From: Craterostigma plantagineum
Taxonomy: Eukaryota; Streptophyta; Magnoliopsida; Lamiales; Linderniaceae
Reading direction: 5' to 3'
DNA: 64,000 nt
Assembly (NCBI GenBank): GCA_027422505.1
Contig: JAPQWV010000765.1
Coordinates: 174,001-238,000 of the forward strand
Shown here one piece after another: positions 1 through 13,335 of this stretch; position 1 is the first letter of the stretch, and each line of letters opens with the position of its first letter. A program made the translations under genes and the position numbers. The notes below the pieces were generated by a model. The model worked only from the letters and a program-made list of their open reading frames with translations. It made no database searches and had not been told where the DNA came from.

Positions 1-3000
1 CAAGGCTGAATAAGCGACGTTGGAGGCAGGGCTCCTAGAAGCTCTGTCGAAAGGGAAATGATCTTTAGGTAAGAAAGGCTCCTCTCTTCACTAAGCTAAG
101 GCCTAAGAAAGAGGTAAGTAGGCTAGGTAGAGAGTCTCTGTCTATGGGCCAGTAACTCCCTCTATCAATATTCTCTTCTCCCATTGGAGTATATCCTATA
201 GCTGGAAAGTTAGAAGGCTACTCAATGGACAAGCTTTATCTCATATTCGACTCGGAGTATCTCGCAAGCTATCCATATGGGAAAAAAGCACAAAAGCAGC
301 TAAGATTTCCAAGGCTCTCAAGTTCTTGTCGGATGTCTTTGAAGAAAGCACAACCCTTGGAATCTCTCTGAAAACGGGAGCTCTTGCTGCTGCAAATTCC
401 CTAGTGGTTAGGCAGTCGAGTTGGCCCTATTAGGATTCACTTTCTATTGAAGTAGGTCATACTGGAAGAAGAGTGAGCCACTTTAATTAAATAAAGGGAG
501 GGTCAAGCCTTCCTAGCGAACACTAGCAGCAGAGATTGTGCTTATTCCATACGCTGTAAAGAACTCACTATCTAACAGGACCTGTCCTCGTATCAGTCCT
601 GTCTAAAGAAGCTAACTTTTGTTTGGGCTAACATTCTCAGTGCTACGAATACTACTGCTCTAACGTGCTGTCTAGGAAAGCTGGTTATAAGGTTCTAGGT
701 CAAGCGCAGTCACTCGACACCATTAGATATTTATTAAGGTCTTTACACAAACAAGAGCAAGGGAGTTTTTAAGCGCGGGCAGGCTCCTGGGCGCAAACAA
801 AGAAGCTAGTTAAGGAAGAGATAGATTTATGGGGCTTTACCCCCTATGTAATCAGGCTAAGAAAAAACAGCTTTTCTTTCAGAACATCCCTTCGGGAAGT
901 AAGAGCAATTGGCCCTGAACTTGCCAAAGTGGAGGTTTTTTTTCATAAACAATCAGTCAATCCATTAAGTCAAGTTCGGCGGTAAAGCAAGGCAAGTTAA
1001 CTTCCAGTTCTGGCAGAAAGGAAGGAAGCGTAGTCCTCAAAATGGATCTAATTGCACTTCGCGCTCAGCGTTCTTTACGTCTTTTGGTCTGCCACCAAAA
1101 CTTGGCTGAACTATCAAGAAACATGGCAGCCGTATTCACCGACGCCTCCTCGGACGTAGTCCGACAAGCCGTTCCATATCCCAAAAGTGACTTTTTCGAC
1201 CCTTAGCATCTCGGGTGCCAACGAATGCCTTTGATTTCGCTTGATTCGAACCGTCTACGTCGAGCCGCACTAGCCTACGGGTTCTTCCCCGCCTATCCAA
1301 TATCCGATTCAAAAAGAGCTTGGATTGCTGCTTTTCCTCTCTCTGTATAAAGTAAGTCCCAGTTCTAATTCCTGTTATTTGCAATCAATTCCCCTTGCTT
1401 TGGAATTCGATTAATCGGCTGAAAGCGGCTCCAATCTTTTCTTAAGAAGAAAAGGATGTCGGGCGAATGAGGACATAGCAAATCAGATCCTAGCGTTAGA
1501 GCGCCCCCTTTCGAACCAGAGTGTCTTCACTGGGGGGAATTGGCTTCTATTCGGTATTTGGTTAGTCACGCTTTGCTTACCTTGAAGAGCCCTTTAGTGA
1601 ATAACTCTTTCTTGGGAAAGGTTTCCGATCTGCGAGCACCCTGCACACTGGATTGTAGGTAGCAGTGGCCTACCAGTAGGTCTTTGGGGCATTCGGATTC
1701 GGAAGTTAGAGACTCAAGAGGTTGGGTGCCTGTGACTGGCTTATTGCTCTTATGGTAGAGCAGTAGCAAGAAGCTCCATAGGAGCTTTAATGCGACTCCT
1801 ATTACTACTCAATCGATTAGCTCTAAAGGATAGGATTTTTCCCGGTAACCTAGCTCGCTTCGCCGCATTCGGAAGGAGAAAGGTTTGTTCTCTAATGTGA
1901 TATAGCTGTAAGTTATTCCAGCTTGCTTGAAAACCTCGTTATTACAGAGCGGTGGCTCTGGAACATTTGACAGAGATAAGAGTCTTAGTACTGTTTTAAG
2001 TGGAAGTATCCTAAGCAACTCTCCCTATGCTTAATCTCATCAATAATAGCAGACACCTGGTTTAAGTTTCATTTAATCTTTTCCATCTCGGCCTTCCCCA
2101 TTTCAGGTTTTAGAAGACTTAGTTTCGCGCAGGGCACCTTTAAACATTTTCCCCTTTCTTTTCTGGCTTTTTGGCTGGATTAGCTAGCTTCAAGGCGCTT
2201 ATTTGAAACAAAGTACAGAGAGAACAGAAGCGCTTTAAGGTTATCACACTTTACAGTCTAGATTTATAGACAACCGGGGTATCAGCGTACTTCACGGCTA
2301 ACTGAAGCCAGTGCAGATAATTCCTTTTCCGAATGAAAGGCGATAGGGGACGTACCCTAAGAAAGCAAGAAGGGAGGACTTTCTTTACTTTACCGCTAGA
2401 ACCTTCCTTTCACGAGTGAACCCGGGCACGAGCCTACCTTGGTTGAACCAAAAAAGGGGTACCGACTACCTACCATTACCATATAATATAGGGAATGAAC
2501 CGATTTAGAGGCATATGCTTCCTTTACCAATAGCCGGTACCGAACTATCCGAAAGCCCTCTACAAAGGCTCAAGAAGAAGGATTGGATGAATTGAGATGC
2601 ATATAGAATAGATGGTAGGGTTCCAAACCTCGCCTAGCACCGAAAGAGAAGGCGTTGTTCTGCAGGGTACGGCCCTGGACAGTGGAGAAATATAATAAGA
2701 TGGAGCCTACCTACTTGGTTCGGACGAAGTAGATAGATCAAAGGAATAGAATCCAGGTGGTTCTTATGCCACTTTTGATGGTCTCGGTTCGAACAAGATA
2801 GATGGAAAACCGTTAGATCGATAGCTGGGGTAATTTCCTTACCACTCCGAGTCATATTGATCCCTGGGAACAGTTCTTAGAGTTGTAGATTGCTCGATAG
2901 CTTACCCAGAAAGTCGAAGATGGATTTTCTTCTCATTGGATTGGTCGGCCACCATAGTACTAAGTTTGTAGCCATACCGTTAAGAGTGCTAAATTCCTTT

Positions 3001-6000
3001 TCATGTCCGTAGCTATATTCAAGGAAGATAGCTGCAGATTCTGTTCATAGAGAGCCCCATTCTTCACTCATAAGCTCTTTCTCAGCTCCAGGTTTAACCT
3101 AACGAGTGCATTCAATTTCATGTCCAAAATCAACGTACAATCGGCAATAAAGTCAGTGAAGTTCCTTTACTTAGGGCAATCAGGTCCTTCCCTAAGTCTA
3201 ATCCCTAATTATGCGCAACAAACACATGGAATTGGACCTTTCCTGCTTTCAGGATTTGTTGCTCTTTTGAGACAGCTAGCTCACAAATCTTTTTCGTAGT
3301 TTCCCTTTAATAAGTTGTACTCATTGGTTTTGCTGAGAAATGATTGGGAGAAGGATAGTGCACCATCCATCAATCCAATCGTACTATATCTGTCTACCCC
3401 ATCCTGCCAAGTAAGAAGGTAGCCTTCATTCAATAGAATACTATCAACAAATAAAATCAGTACTTTCGCAGATGGAAGAGCTCAGAGATTATTAGCCAGC
3501 GAATATTTTCTTGCTTCTGATGTACCAGCTCTAGCTCACTTGATTGCGTGCTTTCTTGGTTGTGTTGTGCCCGCCTGTGCTTATCTTCCTTTTTCTTTCT
3601 TTCCTGCAGTCGCGGTGGGAGATGTTAGCTCTTGTGTTCCAGCGATAGGGTGTTTCAAACAAAGGGACGAAAGAATCCCCTGCTCTTGTTCGAGAATCTG
3701 CTTCACATGAATGCCCAGACTCGGATGCTAGAGAATAGTCTGGAATGCTCTCTTACTACTACTGGGATCCTATCCGCTCTTAGAAAGCTAACTTCATGCC
3801 CGGTCTTAGGCGAAGGAAATGAAATGGATGCTACAGAGCGTTCTTGGGATCTTCTCTGGTGTTCACGTAAGCGCTATTCTCGCCCTTACCCCCATTTGTG
3901 GGGAACTCCAGGAGGATATAGAAACCTTTGTAGGAGGAGGGGGAGTCAAGCAAGGCTGTCAAAGTAGCCTCAACATGCCTATTTTGCAAGAATAAGGTCT
4001 TTCTCTTATATAGGTATAGGCTATTTTGCCTTCTTCGATGAGAAGGTAGGAATAGCTCCTAACCCCAAGAAAAAACGGAGGAAGACTCGGCATTCAGGCG
4101 AGCCGCCCATTCTCTTATTCCTTGCCATCTTCTTGACTCTGATATTATCTTCATCCTATCTTCTCGGAGTAGGAGCTAATCAAGTCCCACAGCTCCTTCT
4201 TGTGGGCAGATTAGGCTCTTCTATTCCCGGAAGAGAACCTATTGATTCACTTGCACCCCTTTTCAAATGGAAACTTCAACTAGAAAAGAAAAGTCTCAAT
4301 CCCTTAGTAGGCAACAGTTGGACTGAAGGATATGAATTCAATAGCAACAGGATTAAGATGTTGAGTTATTAAGCATTGGAAAGGAAGGTAGAGTGAGTTG
4401 GATAGAGACTGGTATAAGAAAAAAATGGCAGTTGCAGAGATCGGAGTCGTAAACCAGAGTGAACGGAACGTAGAAAGACGAGGTAAGGAGAAAGAGTGTA
4501 GCTTACAGCTATCCAATAGCAAGTTTAGGGGTCTAATCTCCCCATGGGGCGGTAAGTGCTTGATATGAAGTGGCTAATCGCCAGGGTCTTTCAACTCATG
4601 GTCGAATATGAACAACGAAGAAGCAGTCTTAGCTGCAGTTACTGTTGAAGGAAGGAAGGGCTTAGAAGAAGCATAGTCCTTACGGACAGCAGGAACCATC
4701 CAAAGCAATCCATTTTTCCCCTGCTAAGAAGACTGGAATGGAATTTTCCCGAGTTCTGAAACCTTCTCTTGATTTATAAGTAAAAGAAGCCTTGGTGCCT
4801 CGCTTTCGCGAGTTCTTACCCTTTGCCCGAATTTACTTCTTAATGTGTTCGAAGCCAGGACTATAAGTATGAGTGACTTTCTTCCAGACAAAAGAGATAG
4901 CTGGATTGAAAACCTAGCTCTATCTATAACTAGAAGTCAAAGTCAGGTAGGCCTTAGCCTGGTAGGTGATCCGCAACAAACCAAAGAAAGCAGACTTTGG
5001 GTCGACCAGCAGGAGAGTCTTTCAACGATGAGACTCTTCGAGCCTTGACTTTGACTAAAATAGTAAATAGAAGGTCAGGCTCGTTTAGAGAAGCAAGAGT
5101 GAAACTACGAGCTAAAAGGGATACAACTGAAAGAACACTGGATTGCTGGCATAAACACTCCGTTCGGGAATCTGAGTCAATCAGAGTACGGTACAGGAGG
5201 ATTTACCCTATAACAAAATCACTTTCTTCTCTTATGATATTGATATTTCGAGTTTAAAAAACAGACTGTATAATCAGTCAGTAGTGTTTTCCGGATTAAA
5301 GCGGTTTCTTGCTAAGGAAATGAGTTGCCTTCTTCAAATGGAAATTCTCTCTGGGAATCATATCCCTAAGCTCTCACTCGAAAGGGTTCAAAAAGTATTC
5401 TTTCACTACTCGTATTCTCATGCAAAAACGTATTCCTTGCTAAGAAGATTTTGAATTAAATAAGTTGTAGGGACTCATCCAACTAAGCTTAGCCTTTACC
5501 TGAGCACCTTGCCTTTTAGGCCTTGCTTGCTTTACTTTAGTCCTACTATCCCTGGCTCTTGAAATCTTATACTATCTTAACTATAAAAGGTAATAAAGAT
5601 TTTCTTCTTGATACTAGATGATCTATTGAGTAAGTAACTCTAAGTAAGAATAAGTAATATCACAAATTTCATCCCTACAACTTATTTTTTTGGTACAGCT
5701 CGAAGAGACAGAAGATTAGAAGAGGGCAGATGAGATGACACTCAAAGCACTGATAGTCTAAACCCTGGGGCTGGTACTTCAATTGGGAGCTATCACAAAC
5801 TAGATGCTTACATTTTTTCTCTCCCAGTGCTTTAAGTAATAAATACATAACGAAAGAAGATATTCTCTAGCCTAGAGGAAAGAGAACATCTAGGATGAAA
5901 GGTATTACTAATCTTGATATAGTGAGACAGGATGATAGAATGTCACTAGTATAAGCGTCCGGTTAGAACCATGGGAAGATTAGAATGACTTCACTAGGAA

Positions 6001-8300
6001 CCTCATTAAAGATAGATAGAAACCTTAGAGAGCTTACACAGTCAATTGATCTATCCTAGGTTGAGGAATCCGGGAAGAAGGCTTTCAAGTCAAGAAGAGA
6101 TTAGCTCCTAAGGAGGAAATAAGGGAGTCATCTCGAAAGACGCAAAAGATCTGTTATTAGCTTATTTATAAGCAGTCGAAGATCCTTAAAAGCCTTTCTT
6201 TTTGGCTTACGGCTTACTTGCCTTTGTTTCTTAAAGCCTATCTATATAGAGAGACATAGACTGAGGGCATTCTCGGCATCCATGCTACTGGCAATGGCAA
6301 GATCCGAGATGTCAGTTCTTGAAGACAAGCCTCAACCTTATTCTGACTCCTACTAGGGCAATCAGGTTCAAGTTAAGCCCGAACAGCTTAGTTTTCCACT
6401 TCTCTTCCGACACAAGCTTCTTTGCCAAGCCTTCCCCATTAACAGGAAATCTAGTAAGGAAGGCAAGGGTTCTCAACCACGGGAAGGGGGAGGGGGAAGG
6501 ATCACAGGGCCAAGATTGAAAGTCAGGGTCGGTGATCAAAGGGAAATAGAGGAAAGGGGCAACTCAAATAGAAATAATTAATACATCTTGATTTTGACTT
6601 TAAAGAGAGGATACCATAGCTAGAACCTTATCTAAATTGACTTCGTTGGAAGTACCAATACCCACTGCTACTAAGAACCTAACAGATTTCTCCCTTTAGG
6701 ACAAAGATCCATTACTATGTTGTATCAGTACTTTCAACTATGATTCTATGAGACTTCCTACAGAGTAAGTAGGCATAAAGATGGGTTAGATTACAGTGGA
6801 AAGCGAAGACAGCAGGAAGGATTTCCGGCAATGGATTAAGCTGATACCTCTCTTTGATGAAGCAGCGAGCGTACTTCCATGTCTAATTTCTAACTAAACC
6901 GGTCGTCTTTGACTGGTTTATAGGCCGGTTTCCTTCTCTTTATCAACCAAACTACTAGCTTACAGGTTGGCTGGCTATTCTATCAACCCTGTGCCCAATA
7001 GTGGTACTTTCATTTCGATAATCCGCTAGTCTTCCTAACAAAAGAAGTCAAAGATGTTTTAGTTACTGCAACAGCCTTCCATTACAAGAGTTTCCGCTTT
7101 GAAAGTGAGGCATATCAGTGGTTTACGGATATCTTACCATAAGTTATTTCTAATAAAGCTTGAAATCACTCGGAATGCTAAAGGACCCTTTCACTTTCTA
7201 GCGAATAGAATAGGAATCTGTGAAGGTAAAACGGAGGTTCTTATGAGCATCCCAATGGATAGAGGGCTGAACGTATCATGAATTAGAAGGGGATAGCCCC
7301 GAAATACCTTTACCCCTTCAAGCGCAAGAAACTCCCGGTAATGTAAGCATGTCAATGGAGTTCCCAAAGAAGTCCTTTTGCTTACTGGTACTCCTGTCCT
7401 ACCCCTGCTGGAATTAGACCAGTGACCGAAAAAGAAGTCGCTCTTGTCTTATTCTTATCGGTATCGTAAGCCCTTCTAGTACAACCGTTCCCTCCCTCCT
7501 CAAAGGGTGAGATGACTTCAAGAATATCATCAGTACTCCTCGAATCAATCTATTCTACCGACGAAGAATCTGGGTTGTAGGCAAGCGCCGCCCCAGCAAG
7601 TGTTACGCGCTACGTCGAAAGGGAAGATCGCTCAAATCGCCCTATTCATCTCCTCTCCCGTTGGTCGAGTCACTTCGTCCCTTATCATCTTGATGAAAGC
7701 CTGCTTAGCAGCCCCTGTAGAGGCTCACTTCATGCCTTTACGAGCCTACCATCTCTCTCAGCTAGAGAAAAGTCGACAGACATCTTTGTAACCTAATAGC
7801 CCCAAAAAGGATGGTCTTTTCTGAGAAGAAAAGCATATCTCCCTTGAGGATCTTCTGGAAAGTAGCCTATGGAAAGAGCAAACCCAACCAATATGAGCCA
7901 ATACTTGCCTTTCCCATGGAAGATAGTAGCCCTGCGTATTGATTAATTACCGACTGAACGGGAAATGCTTGCTTCTGTTCTCTCCCCTCGAGCCGTAAAG
8001 AAATGTGAAGGATAAAGAACTGTAAAGGTTGCAAAAGTGGAATCATTTCTTTATTGTTGATAGTTATCCGATTCCAACATATCTTTCTTCCTTGTCTCGG
8101 TAATCAACATAAGAGTAGCGAGAGCAGGGCGTAAGCATTAGTTCTTTCTTGCATTTTGTCGTTGATAATGCTGAAATCGCTAGTTTTGACCCCCATATTG
8201 CATATTTCTACCAAAAAAAGCTGTTTTCCTGGATAACAATTTGAAACTATAAAGAAACTGAAATATTTTAGGAAAGAAGAGTTTTCGCTAATATAAAAAA
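1..8300. other. organelle-like (mitochondrial-type) DNA, no gene recognised
   Basis: I see no protein, tRNA or rRNA gene that I can name. The texture is mixed composition rich in short purine/pyrimidine runs (gaaagaagg, cttcttt), with no long open frame and no plant retrotransposon domains, which is what plant mitochondrial intergenic DNA looks like. The longest open frame is about 111 codons (3632-3967, plus) and has no recognisable domain. The mitochondrial label is an inference from composition; no mitochondrial gene was identified. TSD-flanked LTR elements further right sit in similar DNA, which suggests a nuclear copy of organelle DNA rather than the organelle genome. Confidence 0.45.
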
Positions 8301-11300
8301 AGGACAGGAATCGGCTTTCTAACTTACTTATCTTAAAGAAATGAGAAAAACTATTACTTTAAAGTTCTTGACGGCGATCAACTCTCTTTTGTGCATGAGT
8401 TTAGAGGCTGAGGGGAAGTCTACTCTACTCTACTCAAGAGACACTCTCACTCCTATCTTTCTCAGAGCTGCCACGGGAGTGCCATGTTGGGCATTTCTTT
8501 TATGTCTTTCTTTCTTGTTTAGGTGTGTAAGACCTGGTCATTCTCTAAACCGTAGGTGTCTTAATGTGTGCAATGCTGCTTCCATATCTTTGTCTTGGCT
8601 CTTTCCGGATTCTATCTGCTGGGTGATTTCCTGTGATCCGTTCAATGGCAAGCGATCTTTCGTAAAAGCACGAAGAAAGGGGTTATCTAGGCCACCCGCC
8701 TGATCAGGGTTTCCATCCGAACTAGTAGAAAAAAGACAAGTAGTCAAGGAAGGCTGATTTTGAAGAGTTTGATGGCATAGATGAAGTGGCTCGAAGTCTG
8801 ATAGGGAAAGTGATGGCAAAGGAAGAAGTCAATATACGCTGCCTGAGAAAGTCTATGGCCAGTGCTGGGGTTTGTAGGTCCCTTACTGTTATCCGTTTAG
8901 GGGCAAATCCTTCCAGTTTTTCTTAAGCAGTGAAGATGAGGCGAGTGTTTGGGGTACAATCTGCAACTATATAACAAAAGAGGACGCTTCTCCAGGGTGA
9001 GTAAGACTTGCTTCAAATAAAGGAAGTAGCAAACCTTCGGGATTGATGAGGAAGTTTTCATTATACACCCCTCTTGTCATTATAAAAAAGAAGGATTGAT
9101 TCAATTACTGCTCCCAGTTCGGAAAAGTATAGGAATAAGGCTTTTTTTTCGGAAGCTCTGAAATGGAAACCTCCTCCACCTATCAGCTCCTTCGCTTGTC
9201 CTCATCCCTATGGTATAGTTCATCATCATCAGGGATTTGAAGACAGAGGAAGCACTCCTAGCCAGGCACCTTTGTATGAAACTTCCGCCTTCTTATTGGC
9301 CTCGTCCCTCTATCTTGGCTGGGTTATCCTTCATTACACTGAGGCTATGTGATTCGAACCTATGGCCATCTTTCTATGAATTTCAAGATTATCAAAGACG
9401 ATTTCATTCCATGTTCGGGTTTGATTTTATCCGTCCTGGTTCACCCATACAGAGCTGGAAATCCGGTTTACTCTACAACGACCGGGATGCTTGCACCTTC
9501 TATGGACAAGCCAAAGGAGGACCAACCAGAAAGGAAAAAAGACGAAAGCCCCGGAAAGAAGGACAAGAGGTGGGTTCCATCTAAATCAACCAAGTCAATG
9601 TTTCCTGGGACTTTGTGGAGCAAGTTCAACCATAAGGCACTGCATCAAGCAACTCTAGGTTGTATAGCCTTGTGGTGTAAGGCTGTTAAATAACTGGACC
9701 TTACCACCGGGCTCAAAGGATCTCATTCTCCGTTATCGGATTGGCTCGTGCTGGAAATGGGTTCTTCCCTCCGGGGTGGATTAACCCACAATCGGCCATG
9801 GGGTCACGAGGATCTGATCCTCAAACTGGGAGACAGGCATCACTAATCTCTTCCTAGCCCTAGTATTCTTAAATCCTTTTTCTAGGATCTCGTATGACCA
9901 ATCCACGATTCCCAGCTTAAAGGAATGGCCTAGATCATCAGTACCTGGAAACCCTTCTATGGGCAATCCCTAGTGATTGGTGCCCCATCCATCATTCCCT
10001 ATACCTCTTCTAGGTGGTTGTAAAACAGAGAAAGCAGACCGAACAATGAGTTGACCTAGGGAAATTTCCCAAGATGAGAAATATGGATGCCCTGCTGGTC
10101 TTGAGTAATTCGAAACACGTATAAAGGAAGGTCCATCGCTTATTCTTTACCGGTTCTTGAGTTCTTCAATTAAAGAGGGAAAACAACAAAAACCCGTGGA
10201 ATACCAGTAACCCACCTAGAATAAGTCAGATTGTGAGCTACGAGGGAATGAGTAAGAAATCACCTTAGTTTCACAGTTTCTCTCTTTCTCTTTTGAGGGA
10301 GCGGAGGTGAGAAGTGTTGGGAATTTCAAAAGGGATCAAGTTAGGACTGATTGAATTTGTAGCACGGGTAGACGCGTAGGATAGTAACTACTCTTTTCCG
10401 AAGGCAGGGGGACTCCGCTCGCTTTGTTCATCTTTTAGCAGCTCTCAGTCAAAGTTGTTTAGGTCGGTGAGCCTAATCAGTCAACCATACATCGGTCAAA
10501 ATAGAGATGGAAAAAACCTCAACTGGGTTAACTTCGAGTTAAGATTTAGCCGTACTGTTCTAGTGGTTCAAGCAGGGTCCCCGAATAAGAATCTGAGAAA
10601 GTGATTCAAATTCAACATAGTACATGAGTGGCCCACCTATATCCGTCCCAATACTTGATCCTTATGGTAGTCAAGGAGCTGCCAAGGAAAGGTACTCGAG
10701 GTAGAAATCTGAAGACGAATAAATGGGTAGCTCATCTCATAGGCTAGCTAGCCCATAGGGAATAGATCTCTTGCTTGCTATTGAACATTAAGCGGCAATA
10801 ACATCTATCTCAGCTCTTGTTTCATCTCTGGCCAATCGGTAATAGGTAGGCGGCTCATAAAAGGCATATCCCAAGCTCTTAGCTCAGTTTGAGTGACTCC
10901 TGGAAAGGTAACTCAATAGGGATTCTCTCTATCGCCTTAGTCTGTCTTGACTCTTTCCCCGTGTATGATAGTTTCAAGTTGTAAGTCTGATCCTTCTCTT
11001 TAGCTAGTCCCATTCCTTTTTATCTTTCACCAAGCTCGGTATGACTTGCTCGATACCAGGTATCGGTAATAGCATCAGCCTCATAGCCCGGCATGGCTTA
11101 ATAGTGGTATACGGATTCCCCTGTTGGTGGTCCGCTTACTGTGCTATTTCAATGTTTTGGGAAAGAAGATGTTCGAAGGAACAAAGAGGAAGAAGGTTTT
11201 TCGGAAGTTACGTTGGTAATAAAGTTTGAAACTGGCCAAGCCCACGTACCAGAGCGCTATAATAAGTCAAATAAAGTATTCATTCCCCATATTTTTGGAT

Positions 11301-12605
11301 ATTCAATTTAGCACCCTGTCTTTGAAGCTTCTCGCAGAAAGTCGTTCGACGTGGGTTGATAAGGCTGTTGTGTTTAGTCCGGAGCTTAGGAACTGGCAAT
11401 CATCGGTTAGAAATGGGTTATTGGAGGCTGAGGTACATTGTAACAATGATACAAATAATGTGGAATGTTTTGCATTATACAATGCCGCCAACCAGATTGT
11501 GTCAATATCTCCCTACTAACTAGATTTGGAAATTCTGCCGCAAGTGGCTGCAAGGCTTGGGTGCTTATCTTGGATGGGAAGAAAGCGTTCAAACGAGTAT
11601 ACAACCAAAGGTTTCCTTCCTTCTTCGGGCTTCCTATCCCGAACTCCACTAATGGACTTTAGGTGCGAGCACCTTGCCACCAAACATCCTTACTGGCGTA
11701 GGGAGTAGAGCTTTCAGAACAGGACCGGCGCGTGCTGTTTACTAAGGTCATAACCGCCCCTTTCCTATCTATTAGTATGGTCTTAAGGCGCTTCCCAGGC
11801 CCAAAACTAATATACATCCTGGGTAAAGATAGCTCTATCAGGTCATTCAAGAGAAGAGAGAAAATGTCTTTCGACGGCTCAACAATTGATGAGTGGCTTT
11901 TGCTCCTTGGCCTTTTTATCTTGATTAATCTTCCTGCTTGCGCCTCTTTCCCTAATCAGAATTCTCATAAGACCTTTGCTGCGGCAACCAATGAAGACAT
12001 GTTGAGAGTTCTTCCGATAAGTAAGATGAAGACCCTATTGTTAGATCCTATATCAACCAACCAGAGTTCCGTACATCATGAAGAGGAGACGGTGATGTTC
12101 ACTCTATTGGTAATGCCTGTATCGAAGTCGGGCTGGCAGCAACCTGCACACTTGAAGAAGAACTAGCTATTTCAAGAATAATAGAGGAAGGGCTAGCGTC
12201 ACTATCCACCCTATCGAATATTCCACTATTTATCCCTGGCAGCCTCAAGTGGTAATTCTTTAATACCTCGCTAATACCGTTCATTAAGACACCAGGATCG
12301 ACGTTCAGTTTGTTAACTTTTACTAGAACCAAGCATCTAATGGTCCGCATCATCGGATCAAATGATACAACCAAAAGTGTAGAGGGAGAAGATGGGGACA
12401 CAGTAGCCTCCGAAGTAGTGTCATAGTTAGCCGCGATCGGGAATTGAATAAAGCCGATTCAAAAGAACTAGCTCGTTCACGTTGGAAATGTTTTGACTTA
12501 TCTTTGTTGCACTAGGAAATTCAAGAATGAAGCCGCTTCCTTGCTTTCCAAGTAGATCTTTTCTGATTGTTTATGATAATATGTAGGTAGGATCGAAAAA
12601 AAGTC
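8301..12605. other. organelle-like DNA, only unrecognised short ORFs
   Basis: This continues the block to the left. The largest open frames are 8341-8703 (120 codons, plus; two hydrophobic stretches, no family recognised), the overlapping 9237-9584 and 9349-9693 (about 115 codons each, lysine-rich C-termini), and 11732-12166 (144 codons, plus). None shows a conserved motif. Overlapping frames of similar length on both strands argue that most are chance ORFs. Near 9349 there is a short tRNA T-arm-like string (gattcgaacc) with no cloverleaf around it. I therefore annotate no gene here. Confidence 0.4.
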
Positions 12606-13335
12606 CCCCCTCAACCTTTTTTATTGTAGAAGGGTCCACATATGGGCACTGCCACTATCAATCAAATGGTGATGGCTTTTCTTTCAAGTAGTCCATAAAC
12701 TCGCATGCTTTGCGGTGTGCGAAGACCAGCTATAGCTTGTAAAGAGATCTCTGGCGGTTCAGGATTTTGAGTTACCTTCAAGCCCCATTCTTTCCTTTGT
12801 CCCTCTTCACCAGGCCAAGCTCCCTCGATCTGAAAGAAATTCTCTTCCTTCCTCCATCTATGACCGGGATGGAACTTCTCCTCACAATTAGAGTATAGCA
12901 CAAGAAGCCACGATTTCGCCTCGACTCTGCCTCAGCCGGTCTGAGACGCTTCATTCTTGGAAAGGTTGGCCTGGACTACCTTATTAGCAGGAGCTGCGGT
13001 GTGGCCTGGGGGCCATCGGATCGATTAAGACCTCGTCTAGCTCCCACTTTTGATTCAACCAAGCTAGCTAACCCAATGGCTGACGTGAGAGTGCTTGGTC
13101 TGAACATTTGGACGTAGAGACGAATGCCATCTCTCAGCCCGCAGACAAAAAAACTTCTCTTAGTTGTAAGAACGACCTCAGACAAGCCCTACCATCGCTT
13201 GGCAACCTTCTCAAACTTGATTTTATACTCAAGCAATGTGGACACCTGACCGAAGCTTAGCAAGTGCACCAGCATGATCGTCATACTTTCTTGGCCAAAA
13301 GCCTTCCTTCAAGGCCGCCTTCTTTATAATAATAA
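12606..13335 (-). pseudogene. Ty3/gypsy gag and protease relic
   Basis: Reading leftward, the minus strand gives the C-terminal half of a retrotransposon Gag. A stretch with YDDHAGALAKLR comes first (about 13300), then EYKIKFEKVAKRW, then LRDGIRLYVQMFRP and IGLASLVESK (13050-13130), which match the capsid-like gag domain of Ty3/gypsy elements. A damaged CCHC zinc knuckle follows near 12880 (CEEKFHPGH). The linker ISLQAIAGLRTPQSMRV (about 12710) leads to an aspartic protease active-site motif IDSGSAH at about 12635. After that the match stops, so reverse transcriptase is missing. Frameshifts lie between 13230 and 13260, near 12905 and near 12663, and a stop follows the KRW segment. It is a dead fragment in otherwise organelle-like DNA. 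The family assignment is firm; the lineage is not. Confidence 0.75.

Noticed and set aside
1136..1384. Possible ribosomal protein fragment, arginine-rich, minus strand
   Set aside because: I compared it from general knowledge with mitochondrial ribosomal proteins and saw no convincing motif; composition alone is not enough.
3632..3967. Possible mitochondrial protein fragment (111 codons)
   Set aside because: No match to any plant mitochondrial protein I know; arginine/serine-rich composition is compatible with a chance ORF.
9340..9370. tRNA T-arm-like string gattcgaacc
   Set aside because: No acceptor stem or anticodon arm can be placed at the right distance on either strand.
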